Below are positions 7,589-14,154 of a stretch of DNA of 18,014 bases, piece after piece. The first letter of the stretch is position 1. Each line of letters starts with the position of its first letter. Where the stretch lies: contig CAZCZZ010000071.1 in assembly GCA_964503335.1 (NCBI GenBank), positions 1 through 18,014 of the forward strand, written 5' to 3'. The notes under the pieces are model-generated. The model was given only the letters and a program-made list of their open reading frames with translations, had not been told where the DNA came from and made no database searches. The translations under genes were made by a program, and so were the position numbers. This DNA is from CAZCZZ01 sp964503335. Lineage in GTDB: Bacteria > Verrucomicrobiota > Kiritimatiellia > CAIVKH01.

Positions 7589-8415
7589 TTCTAGGTGTGG
7601 GTCAACTTGTCGTGTCCTCCGGGAGTATCGACGAAGGCGTCGCCCTCCTGTGCGAGGCGGGCTACAGCCTTCGATTTATAACGCCGGAGTCGCCAAACGC
7701 ATCGGCCAAGAAGGGGTATGTACGGGAGTTCTCACCGGGTCATGTCCTCGCATCGTGCTATCGGCAGGATTGCATGTCCCTGGAACTCATCAACCATGGG
7801 TCGCAACCGGTCGGCACTCCATCGTCGATGCAGACGCTTTGGAATTGTGCACCTCCGGGGGCGGAAGCTTCCGGGAGTGTGAACGGATTAGACGATCATG
7901 CGGCGGCGATTGCCGAGGCGCTGTCCCTCGGGGAGCTGCCGGTTGCGCATCGGTGGGGGCCTTTCGACACAACCATATGGGTTCGAACTACACGCGGGTC
8001 GAATCCACCCTCCGTCGCTGCGGCGATTCTTCCAGTTTCCGATCCAGTGAATGCGTCTCGGGTCTGGGTGGAGGCCATGGATTTCCGGATCCACTCGCGT
8101 GGGGAAGGTTCGTTGCCGCGGTGGGTGAGGCTGGGTCTCGCCACGCGCGTGAAGGCGTGGTCATTGGACATCATTCTGATGAGGACTTCTTCCACGCCCG
8201 TGTACTTCCTGGATGCGCCGGGCTTCGGCTGTGTGACGTTGTTGACGACGTCCGTGGACAGATCGCTTGAGGCCGCTTCACGGGCCGGTGCCTTGCATGT
8301 TGCGGAGCCCTTTGAATACCACAATTCACAACAGCGACTTCGGATCGGACTCGTGCGAGGTGCTGGCAACGAGATTATTGAGCTTATCCAGTTCGGGGCT
8401 GGAATGAAGGAGTAG
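7585..8415 (+). CDS. Tandem VOC-fold (glyoxalase/dioxygenase superfamily) protein, function unknown
   Basis: The protein has 276 residues from GTG 7585, in a GTGA overlap with the ligase. Two VOC half-domains can be seen. The first starts GVGQLVVSSGSIDEGVALL, with the closing strand MSLELIN (E67). The second runs from about residue 188 (KAWSLDIILMRTSS) through FGCVTLLTTSVDRSLEAA to NEIIELIQF (E266). The closing Glu of each half is a usual metal-ligand position, but other His ligands are not obvious, so metal binding is uncertain. Residues about 85-160 form a linker of unclear fold. VOC proteins include isomerases, epimerases, dioxygenases and binding proteins. By context it should act on an intermediate of the acyl pathway; no reaction is claimed. 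Confidence 0.7.
   Translation: MILGVGQLVVSSGSIDEGVALLCEAGYSLRFITPESPNASAKKGYVREFSPGHVLASCYRQDCMSLELINHGSQPVGTPSSMQTLWNCAPPGAEASGSVNGLDDHAAAIAEALSLGELPVAHRWGPFDTTIWVRTTRGSNPPSVAAAILPVSDPVNASRVWVEAMDFRIHSRGEGSLPRWVRLGLATRVKAWSLDIILMRTSSTPVYFLDAPGFGCVTLLTTSVDRSLEAASRAGALHVAEPFEYHNSQQRLRIGLVRGAGNEIIELIQFGAGMKE
8407..8412 (+). promoter_or_regulatory. Strong ribosome binding site for the cyclase-family gene
   Basis: AAGGAG lies 5 nt before ATG 8418 and inside the end of the VOC gene. This gene has its own good site at the one junction of the 3787-12383 chain that lacks an overlap. Confidence 0.6.
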
Positions 8416-8417
8416 CG

Positions 8418-9110
8418 ATGCCACGAAAGATCATCGATTTGAGTTATCCGCTTCACGAGGGCATGACCACCTACCCTGTGCACTGGCATCCCGTTGTCGA
8501 AATCACACAACTCGGTAGGCATGGCATAGAGAACCGCGAGACTCGGAAGATCGTGCTGGGCACGCACATCGGCACGCATATTGACGCGCCGAGGCACTTC
8601 ATTCCGGGCGGGGACACGGTAGAGAGCATCCCGCTGGACCTGCTTGTGGGGACCGCCCGCGTTGTCCGCTTGCGCGGCTGTTCCATCAAACAGGAACTTC
8701 AGATCGATGACCTTCGAAAGGTCCTCGGGCGGGAGAAGCCGAAGCGGTTGATACTCGACCTTGGCTGGTCGAAGCACTGGGGCACGATGAATTTCTACAC
8801 GGACCATGCATTTCTCTCGAACGATTGTGCGCAGTGGCTGGTCGACCGGGGCGTCCGCCTGCTGGGAATGGATACGCCGCAGATGGATAGTCCGGATCAC
8901 GGACGAAATAGCGGAAACGATTCGCCGGTCCACAAGATCATGCTGGGGCAGGGCGTCATCTTCCTGGAGTACATGAACAATCTCGCGAAGGTCCGGACGG
9001 ACCACGTCGAACTCTATGTGCTTCCGTTGAACATCCTGGGAGCAGACGGGGCGCCTTGCCGGTGTATCGCCTTCGAATTGCCTTCCACCACGCGAAAGGG
9101 GTCATCATGA
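8418..9110 (+). CDS. Cyclase-family metal-dependent hydrolase (kynurenine formamidase-like fold)
   Basis: The protein has 230 residues and starts 2 nt after the VOC gene. It carries the family signature HIGTHIDAPRH (H50, H54, D56, H60), which binds one or two metal ions, plus H172 (SPVHKIML) and E184 (FLEYMNN), which complete the catalytic set as in KynB-type enzymes. The family includes kynurenine formamidase, isatin hydrolase and polyketide-cluster cyclases, all working on amide, lactam or lactone bonds. With no tryptophan genes nearby, a role in opening or closing a lactone/lactam, or in hydrolysing a formyl or carrier-bound intermediate, fits better. That role is inference. Length is normal and no key residue is missing. 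Confidence 0.85.
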   Translation: MPRKIIDLSYPLHEGMTTYPVHWHPVVEITQLGRHGIENRETRKIVLGTHIGTHIDAPRHFIPGGDTVESIPLDLLVGTARVVRLRGCSIKQELQIDDLRKVLGREKPKRLILDLGWSKHWGTMNFYTDHAFLSNDCAQWLVDRGVRLLGMDTPQMDSPDHGRNSGNDSPVHKIMLGQGVIFLEYMNNLAKVRTDHVELYVLPLNILGADGAPCRCIAFELPSTTRKGSS

Positions 9111-9364
9111 ACGTGAAGACTGAAGTGCTGCGGTTCCTGGAATCAAAGAATCCGATTCCGGGTGCTACGGAAGCCGACAAGCTCAAGTGCTACTACCTCG
9201 ACTCCGGCATCATCGATTCCATGGGAATCGTCGAAATGATCGGCGAATTTGAAGCGAAGTTCGGCATCCAGTTTGGCGCCGATGACCTCCAGTCCGAGGA
9301 GTTCACGTGGGTTGGAGGACTCATTTCCATGATTGAGCGGCTTCGGGGCGGAAACGTGTCATGA
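9107..9364 (+). CDS. Acyl carrier protein (stand-alone)
   Basis: The protein has 85 residues from ATG 9107, overlapping the previous stop (ATGA). It shows the phosphopantetheine attachment motif DSM, with S38 in LDSGIIDSMGIVEMI, at the start of helix II. An acidic recognition helix (GEFEAKFGIQF) and a C-terminal helix (GGLISMIERL) follow, all normal for an ACP. It probably carries the acid activated by the ligase at 6026-7588. It is unlikely to be the housekeeping fatty-acid AcpP, since no fab genes surround it. No phosphopantetheinyl transferase is in the window, so one must be supplied from elsewhere. The longer TTG reading from 9056 overlaps the cyclase gene and is not used. Confidence 0.9.
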   Translation: MNVKTEVLRFLESKNPIPGATEADKLKCYYLDSGIIDSMGIVEMIGEFEAKFGIQFGADDLQSEEFTWVGGLISMIERLRGGNVS

Positions 9365-10521
9365 CGATTCCTGGTGAGGTCTTTGTCCTGTGCGCTGCGA
9401 AGTCCGGGTTCCCCGACAGGTGGATCATTGCCAACCCGCTCCTGCGAACTTCCGTGGGAACCGGAGCCGACGGACTTTCCGTTCTTGCCGGCGCCGCGGA
9501 GGTTGCATCGGGGATCGAGTACTGGAACGTTGAGTGGTTCTCCAACACCGAGGGGCTTCTGGCTGACCCCACAAGAATTCGGCGTGATCCTGCCGCCTGG
9601 GGAGAGTCCAAGACGTTGACGAAGGACGCATTCCTGTCGCTGCTCGTGGACAAAGGTCTGCTGGTTGACGATCCAGCAGCGTATCAGTCGCGATTTCAGA
9701 GAAAGAAGTCGCTGGTCGATGCCCAGCACGCAGGAAATTTCCACGAACAGCTCGGTCGCCACCTGCTCATCGAGAAGAGAGTCAACCCGTCGACTTGGTG
9801 GGTGAACCAGAAGTTCGCTCCGGATCTGAAGTCGGTTCGAACGGACAACCTTTATGGTGCGGTCCAGCAGTCCTATTTGAAGGACTACTTCCGGAATCGG
9901 CTTCGTCCCGGAAGTCGTTTCCTGGATGTGGGCTGCGGCATCGGACTCTATACGCGGCAGGTCGCAGCCTTGGGCCACGAGGCATGGGGCGTGGATCCCA
10001 GTGCGGACTACATCGCAAAGGCGTCAGCCGCGTCCGTGTCGGGAAGTCGATTTGATGTCATGCCCGTCGGAACGCCCGGCGGGATGGATGCGGTGCCGAC
10101 CGGGTGGGCCGATTATGTCTTCATGAGTGACGCGCTGCTGTTCTACTTCGTTACGGTTGGACCGCGGGACACCCATTCGCTTTCCGTGCTTCTGGACGAA
10201 ATTCGCCGCGTGCTGAAACCGGGCGGCGTCTTCATCAGCCTTGAGCCGCATTGCTCTTTCTTTCTCATGCCTTGGCTCGGGTCCGTGGAAAGACCGTGGG
10301 CAGCCATCACGGAATATCGCACGCGGCTCTTCCGGATTGTTCCGACGATGGCCGAGTTGGTGCAGGCTCTGGCTGCGGGCGGCTTTGCCGTCTCATGGAT
10401 GGATGAATTGTTCGCCGGCGAACGTACCGAAGGACTCGACGAGCGCGCCTATTCCTTTGCGAGGGAGTTTCCCCTCTGGCAGCTGCTCGAACTCACGCCG
10501 ACGCCGGGAAGGGCGCGGTGA
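9361..10521 (+). CDS. SAM-dependent methyltransferase with novel N-terminal domain
   Basis: The protein has 386 residues from ATG 9361, overlapping the ACP stop (ATGA). A class I methyltransferase domain lies at about 165-350: FLDVGCGIG (187-195), the acidic residue in WGVDPS (209-214), a motif-IV-like DYVFMSDALLFYF and RVLKPGG (283-289). The first ~120 residues (for example ANPLLRTSVGTGADGL and TKDAFLSLLVDKGLL) are not a domain I can name; they end in a short helical, winged-helix-like stretch. Translational coupling to the ACP suggests that it methylates the carrier-bound acyl group, or that the N-terminal part docks the ACP. Both are inference. Direct methylation of the glycan is the alternative. 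Confidence 0.8.
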   Translation: MTIPGEVFVLCAAKSGFPDRWIIANPLLRTSVGTGADGLSVLAGAAEVASGIEYWNVEWFSNTEGLLADPTRIRRDPAAWGESKTLTKDAFLSLLVDKGLLVDDPAAYQSRFQRKKSLVDAQHAGNFHEQLGRHLLIEKRVNPSTWWVNQKFAPDLKSVRTDNLYGAVQQSYLKDYFRNRLRPGSRFLDVGCGIGLYTRQVAALGHEAWGVDPSADYIAKASAASVSGSRFDVMPVGTPGGMDAVPTGWADYVFMSDALLFYFVTVGPRDTHSLSVLLDEIRRVLKPGGVFISLEPHCSFFLMPWLGSVERPWAAITEYRTRLFRIVPTMAELVQALAAGGFAVSWMDELFAGERTEGLDERAYSFAREFPLWQLLELTPTPGRAR

Positions 10522-12383
10522 GCCTCAGCTACTGCAAAGCCGATGTGGTGAGTGCGCTTCGGCAGGTCGGCGTGCGCGATGGCGGTTGTGTATTCTGCCA
10601 CGTCAGCCTCGGCCGATTGGGCTATGCGCAGGAAGGTCGAACCGTCGATGTCGCGTGCAGGGTTCTTTACGACGCGCTGCGTGAAGCTGTCGGTCCATCG
10701 GGAACCGTCATGGTCCCCACCTATACGTACTCCGTGGGTCGCCGCGAAGTCTACGACGTTCAGGAATCGCCATCCACGATCGGTCCGTTTACTGAATGGT
10801 TCCGCAATCGACCGGGAGTGCTTCGCTCCCGCGATCCGATGCTGGCCGTGTGCGTCGAGGGGCCGCTTGCGGGCGAGTTGCTTCACGAACTGCCGATGAC
10901 GTGCTACGGGCCGGGTAGTATCTACGAGAGAATGCGACGCGCCGGGACAGTGATCTGCACCGTGGGTCTCGCAATGCATTGGGCGACCTTCAGGCATCAC
11001 ATCGAAGAACTTGCCGCCGTGCCTTTCCGCTTCCTGAAGATGTTCACCGGATACATCCGGGACAAAGGATCGGTGAGCAAGGAGCGCTGGGCCTACTTCG
11101 CATCGCCACTAATCGACAATTGCATGCCGATGGGACAGCCGCTTGCCGACCTCGCGATCAGTGAAGGCTTGTGTCTCCGCGCACCGCTCGGGCTGGGAGC
11201 TGTATTTGGAATCGATGCTGAAACCTATTTCCGCTTCGGGGTCGATGCGCTTAGGCGCGAGCCCTGGTTGAGTGCGAAGGGTCCGGCTCTGGATGACGCT
11301 GCGCTCGTTCGGGCGGAGCAGGCGAGGATGCGTGTCCCCGTAGTCGAAGTCGAACTCCGGGAGAGCGATGGACCAGGCGAAACGATACGAAACATCGCAC
11401 GGATGCCGCGTGATACCGTAAGCCATGGCGTGGAAGCCGTGCTTAAGTCGATCTCCGGATGCTTGAATGGAACCATCTCCTCGTATCGATCCGGCCTGAT
11501 GGCGGGCGGCCTGGTCGTACCGGAGCAATGGGTCGGTCATCGTGCGCGGATTCTTTTGCCAAACGGGACACCTGTCGCTGATTCGCAGAACGGCACCTTG
11601 CAGATCGCGTCCTACAGCCAGGCCTTCAGTGGTCGGGTTACCCGTGAGACACTCTTGGCGCATGTCCACTCCCGCAGGGATCTCCCGCAAGCACTTCCTC
11701 ACGTCTCCTTGCGTGAGGAGCGCGACTGGGGAGTCATCATGACTGACGAATTAAAGAATCAACTTGGTGACACCGAGTACGACGTCGAAGTGGATATCGG
11801 CCTTGGCTTGTGCTATCTGAAGGTCTGTGAATGTTTGACACCAGGTGACCTGTCGGGGGAGGTCATTGTCACCGCCACGCTTGGCCATGCGGGATCCTTC
11901 AACCACGGGCCCAGCGGGGCAGTGCTCCTGATGGATATGGTCCGCAGGGTCCGATCCGTCGGCCGATCAACTCGACGATCGCTGCGCTTGGTCATTGCAC
12001 CCGATGCTCTCGGACTGGCCATTCACGCAAATCAGGCCCTGGCCCTGAATGCCGAGGCAGCGTTCGCACTCCATGTCGATCTCGCCGGTTGCAGGGGACC
12101 GGGGCGGTTGCTGGTCAACGACGATCGGGGTACGCCGACCTGCGTGAAGTCGATATGCGAGACGCGTGGCGTTTCGATCGGAGTCGGTACAATGCCACCG
12201 TGCGTGGACTCGCAAAGGTTGCCCTCAACGCTCGGCGGGGCGAAGCTTCACACTTGGGTGCGCGGGTTCGATTGGCCCTGGCTGGGGACATCGGATGATT
12301 CCGAAAAGCAATTCTCCCGCCCGGAGTACGACAACTCGCTGGACGTCGTAAGCGAACTGGTCATCGAGGCGGCAAAGGCTTGA
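10518..12383 (+). CDS. Fusion: AAC(3)-type N-acyltransferase + COG4310-like (DUF4910/DUF2172) domain
   Basis: The protein has 621 residues from GTG 10518 (GTGA overlap). Residues 1-265 are an aminoglycoside N3-acetyltransferase/YokD-type domain: VFCHVSLGRLG (H28, S30), GTVMVPTYTYS (62-72) and TFRHHIEELAAVPFR (H160/H161, E163/E164) match family hallmarks, and the length is typical. Residues about 285-621 resemble the 2461-3768 protein: VPEQWVGHRARILLPNG corresponds to its VPREWNVNEAYIVDPNG, and TLGHAGSFNHGPSG to its YLCHPSLANNELSG. In this copy the metal site looks degraded: E221 becomes D496, N189 becomes H463, and no His remains after residue 591. Probable role: transfer of the carrier-bound acyl group to a glycan amine, with the second domain binding substrate. 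It lacks the C-terminal winged helix. Confidence 0.8.
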   Translation: MSLSYCKADVVSALRQVGVRDGGCVFCHVSLGRLGYAQEGRTVDVACRVLYDALREAVGPSGTVMVPTYTYSVGRREVYDVQESPSTIGPFTEWFRNRPGVLRSRDPMLAVCVEGPLAGELLHELPMTCYGPGSIYERMRRAGTVICTVGLAMHWATFRHHIEELAAVPFRFLKMFTGYIRDKGSVSKERWAYFASPLIDNCMPMGQPLADLAISEGLCLRAPLGLGAVFGIDAETYFRFGVDALRREPWLSAKGPALDDAALVRAEQARMRVPVVEVELRESDGPGETIRNIARMPRDTVSHGVEAVLKSISGCLNGTISSYRSGLMAGGLVVPEQWVGHRARILLPNGTPVADSQNGTLQIASYSQAFSGRVTRETLLAHVHSRRDLPQALPHVSLREERDWGVIMTDELKNQLGDTEYDVEVDIGLGLCYLKVCECLTPGDLSGEVIVTATLGHAGSFNHGPSGAVLLMDMVRRVRSVGRSTRRSLRLVIAPDALGLAIHANQALALNAEAAFALHVDLAGCRGPGRLLVNDDRGTPTCVKSICETRGVSIGVGTMPPCVDSQRLPSTLGGAKLHTWVRGFDWPWLGTSDDSEKQFSRPEYDNSLDVVSELVIEAAKA

Positions 12384-12405
12384 TTGCCATCGGGATAGAA
12401 CGCGC

Positions 12406-14064
12406 GTGAAGCTCTGGCTCAAAACGAATCTGCCCGAAGCGTACGACCTGCTCTCGGGTCTGAAGTGGGATATTGCGGCGTGGCTGGACTATCAGAGGCC
12501 GTCGCGAAGGCGGTCGGCGCATGTCCAGCGGAGCTGGGACAAGCTGCTGCGTGACGTGAAGTCGTACAGCGTTGATCCGGCGAAGGAGCGCGTACTCTTC
12601 TTCACCGTGCGCGGTTGGCCCTACCACGTTGCTGTGGACACACTCTGCGCATTGCGGCTTCTCCAGCGTGGTCATGGAGTCGAGTTCCTCGACTGCAGGG
12701 GCGAACTTCCATTCTGCAACATGGGCAACATGCGAAGTCCGGAGGCATGGCACCGGCCGTGCGAATTTTGTGTCCGGACGAAGGCGGCCTACTACCACGG
12801 GCGATTTCCTGCTCAAACCCTTGGCGAGGTGTCCAGTGAGTGTCGCGAGGCCATGGAGAAGGTTCGTTCGCTGGACCTGGATGGCTGTCGAAACTTCGTC
12901 TGGAACGGCGTCGCCGTCGGGGCGCTCTGCGCGGGGACGGTATCGTGGTTCTTCTGCCGCAGTACGCTGCGTGATTCGGATGTGCCGGTCTATCGACAGG
13001 TCTTGAAGGCGGGTCTTGTCGTGGCGGATCGGTTGCCTGTTCACTTGGACCGGGTGAAGCCGGCCTGCGTGACGATGCTGAGCGGAGACTTCTTCGCTGA
13101 ACGCATTGCTGCCGACTACTGCCGCAAGCGGGGCATCCGATTCCTGACGCATGAGATGACGTACTACGATCGAGTGATAGGCGGTATCAACGCGTCAGTC
13201 ACGGATGCCCTATGTCTCACGGCTCCCGACAGGCTGTGTCGTCCGTTGACCGACAGCCAGCAGCGCGTGACGAAGCGATTCATCAGGAAGTGGCTGGGTG
13301 TAAACGGGTATCTGGGCACGGCGGTGTGGAAGGATGTGACGAGCGACCCAGGAAAGATAGCCGACAGTTTGAAGCTCGACGGTCGCCCGATCGCCGTGGC
13401 GTTCACGAATTTGACATACGACATGGGTGTTCTCGACAAGGACAGGGCTTTCCGGAACATCTTCGACTGGCTTCAGGAGTTGGTGCGCTACTTCAAGGAC
13501 CATCCGGAGTGGCAACTCGTTATCCGTATTCACCCCGGTGAATCAAAGCAGTCACAGTGGCGGACGGAGGAGCCGGCGGGTGACTACCTCAAGACACTTC
13601 CCGACGCATCGGCTGAGAATATCCGGATCGTTCTTCCGGAATCACCCATTAGCTCCTACTCCTTGATGGGTATGGCCCGGGTTGGGCTCACCTACACGTC
13701 GACTACCACCTTGGAGATGTGCATGAAAGGGAAGCCTGTGGTTACAGCGGGCAAATCGCCGTTCTGTCATCGGGGGTTTACGTATGATCCGATGACGTCG
13801 ACCGAATACTTCGAGACAGTCGGCGGACTGCTCGACGGGCGCGTGAAAGGATGGTCGCCCGAACGTGAGGATGCATTGCTACGTTTTGTGCACTTCCTTT
13901 TTTTCCGCAGGGTGTACGATCTCGAGCCTATGAAGTTGGATCCGCAGAGTCGGCTGCCTGTTTTCAGGATCACGGATCCGGACCGCTTGACGACCAAGGA
14001 TTGTCCGGCGCTGAACGCGTTCTGTGAAGCGATGGCATTCGGGACGGAGCCGGAGTTGCCGTGA
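12406..14064 (+). CDS. Capsule-type GT-B-like glycosyltransferase (KpsC/KpsS or CDP-glycerol transferase-like)
   Basis: The protein has 552 residues from GTG 12406, 22 nt after the fusion gene, with only a weak GGGA site. The C-terminal half has the hallmarks of capsule-polysaccharide transferases: LVIRIHPGE (371-379) and YTSTTTLEMCMKGKPVV (430-446), where Ser/Thr and Glu usually contact the nucleotide donor. The N-terminal half contains VRGWPYHVAVDTLCALRLL and a Cys set (C97, C104, C119, C122 in LDCRGELPFC and RPCEFC) that could bind metal. No signal peptide or membrane segment is evident, so it acts in the cytoplasm or at the inner face of the membrane. It probably adds or polymerises a glycan residue. 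Donor and acceptor are unknown. Confidence 0.75.
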   Translation: MKLWLKTNLPEAYDLLSGLKWDIAAWLDYQRPSRRRSAHVQRSWDKLLRDVKSYSVDPAKERVLFFTVRGWPYHVAVDTLCALRLLQRGHGVEFLDCRGELPFCNMGNMRSPEAWHRPCEFCVRTKAAYYHGRFPAQTLGEVSSECREAMEKVRSLDLDGCRNFVWNGVAVGALCAGTVSWFFCRSTLRDSDVPVYRQVLKAGLVVADRLPVHLDRVKPACVTMLSGDFFAERIAADYCRKRGIRFLTHEMTYYDRVIGGINASVTDALCLTAPDRLCRPLTDSQQRVTKRFIRKWLGVNGYLGTAVWKDVTSDPGKIADSLKLDGRPIAVAFTNLTYDMGVLDKDRAFRNIFDWLQELVRYFKDHPEWQLVIRIHPGESKQSQWRTEEPAGDYLKTLPDASAENIRIVLPESPISSYSLMGMARVGLTYTSTTTLEMCMKGKPVVTAGKSPFCHRGFTYDPMTSTEYFETVGGLLDGRVKGWSPEREDALLRFVHFLFFRRVYDLEPMKLDPQSRLPVFRITDPDRLTTKDCPALNAFCEAMAFGTEPELP

Positions 14065-14086
14065 TACTGTCCTTCAGACAAAGGCC

Positions 14087-14092
14087 GGGAGG
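14087..14092 (+). promoter_or_regulatory. Consensus Shine-Dalgarno on an out-of-frame ATG
   Basis: GGGAGG stands 5 nt before ATG 14098, a better site than those of the in-frame candidates for the lipoprotein gene (GGAG before GTG 14061; GAGAGG at 14115-14120 before ATG 14127). Confidence 0.35.
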
Positions 14093-14097
14093 TCCGG

Positions 14098-14154
14098 ATG
14101 AAAACGGTTCCAGCGAGAGGTTACCCATGTCGATTGAAGACCGTACGCGCGTGA
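14098..14154 (+). CDS. Possible 18-residue leader peptide (MKTVPARGYPCRLKTVRA)
   Basis: A short open frame with a very good ribosome site overlaps the start of the lipoprotein gene and stops 28 nt after its ATG. It is basic and resembles no protein I know. It could be a leader whose translation controls initiation at 14127, or a chance ORF; chance is more likely. Confidence 0.15.
   Translation: MKTVPARGYPCRLKTVRA

Noticed and set aside
7566..8270. 234-codon + strand frame overlapping the VOC gene
   Set aside because: Cys/Gly/Arg-rich composition with no motif. The competing frame from 7585 shows VOC strands and a 4-nt overlap start.
7896..9005. 369-codon open frame on the - strand
   Set aside because: Antisense to the VOC and cyclase genes, whose products have good motifs.
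8418..9110. Kynurenine formamidase (kynB) naming
   Set aside because: The metal motif is shared by a wide family, and no tryptophan or kynurenine gene is present.
10518..11320. Aminoglycoside resistance gene
   Set aside because: The AAC(3) fold is clear, but fusion to a COG4310-like domain and coupling to an ACP pathway in a glycan locus point to a biosynthetic acyltransferase, not drug resistance.
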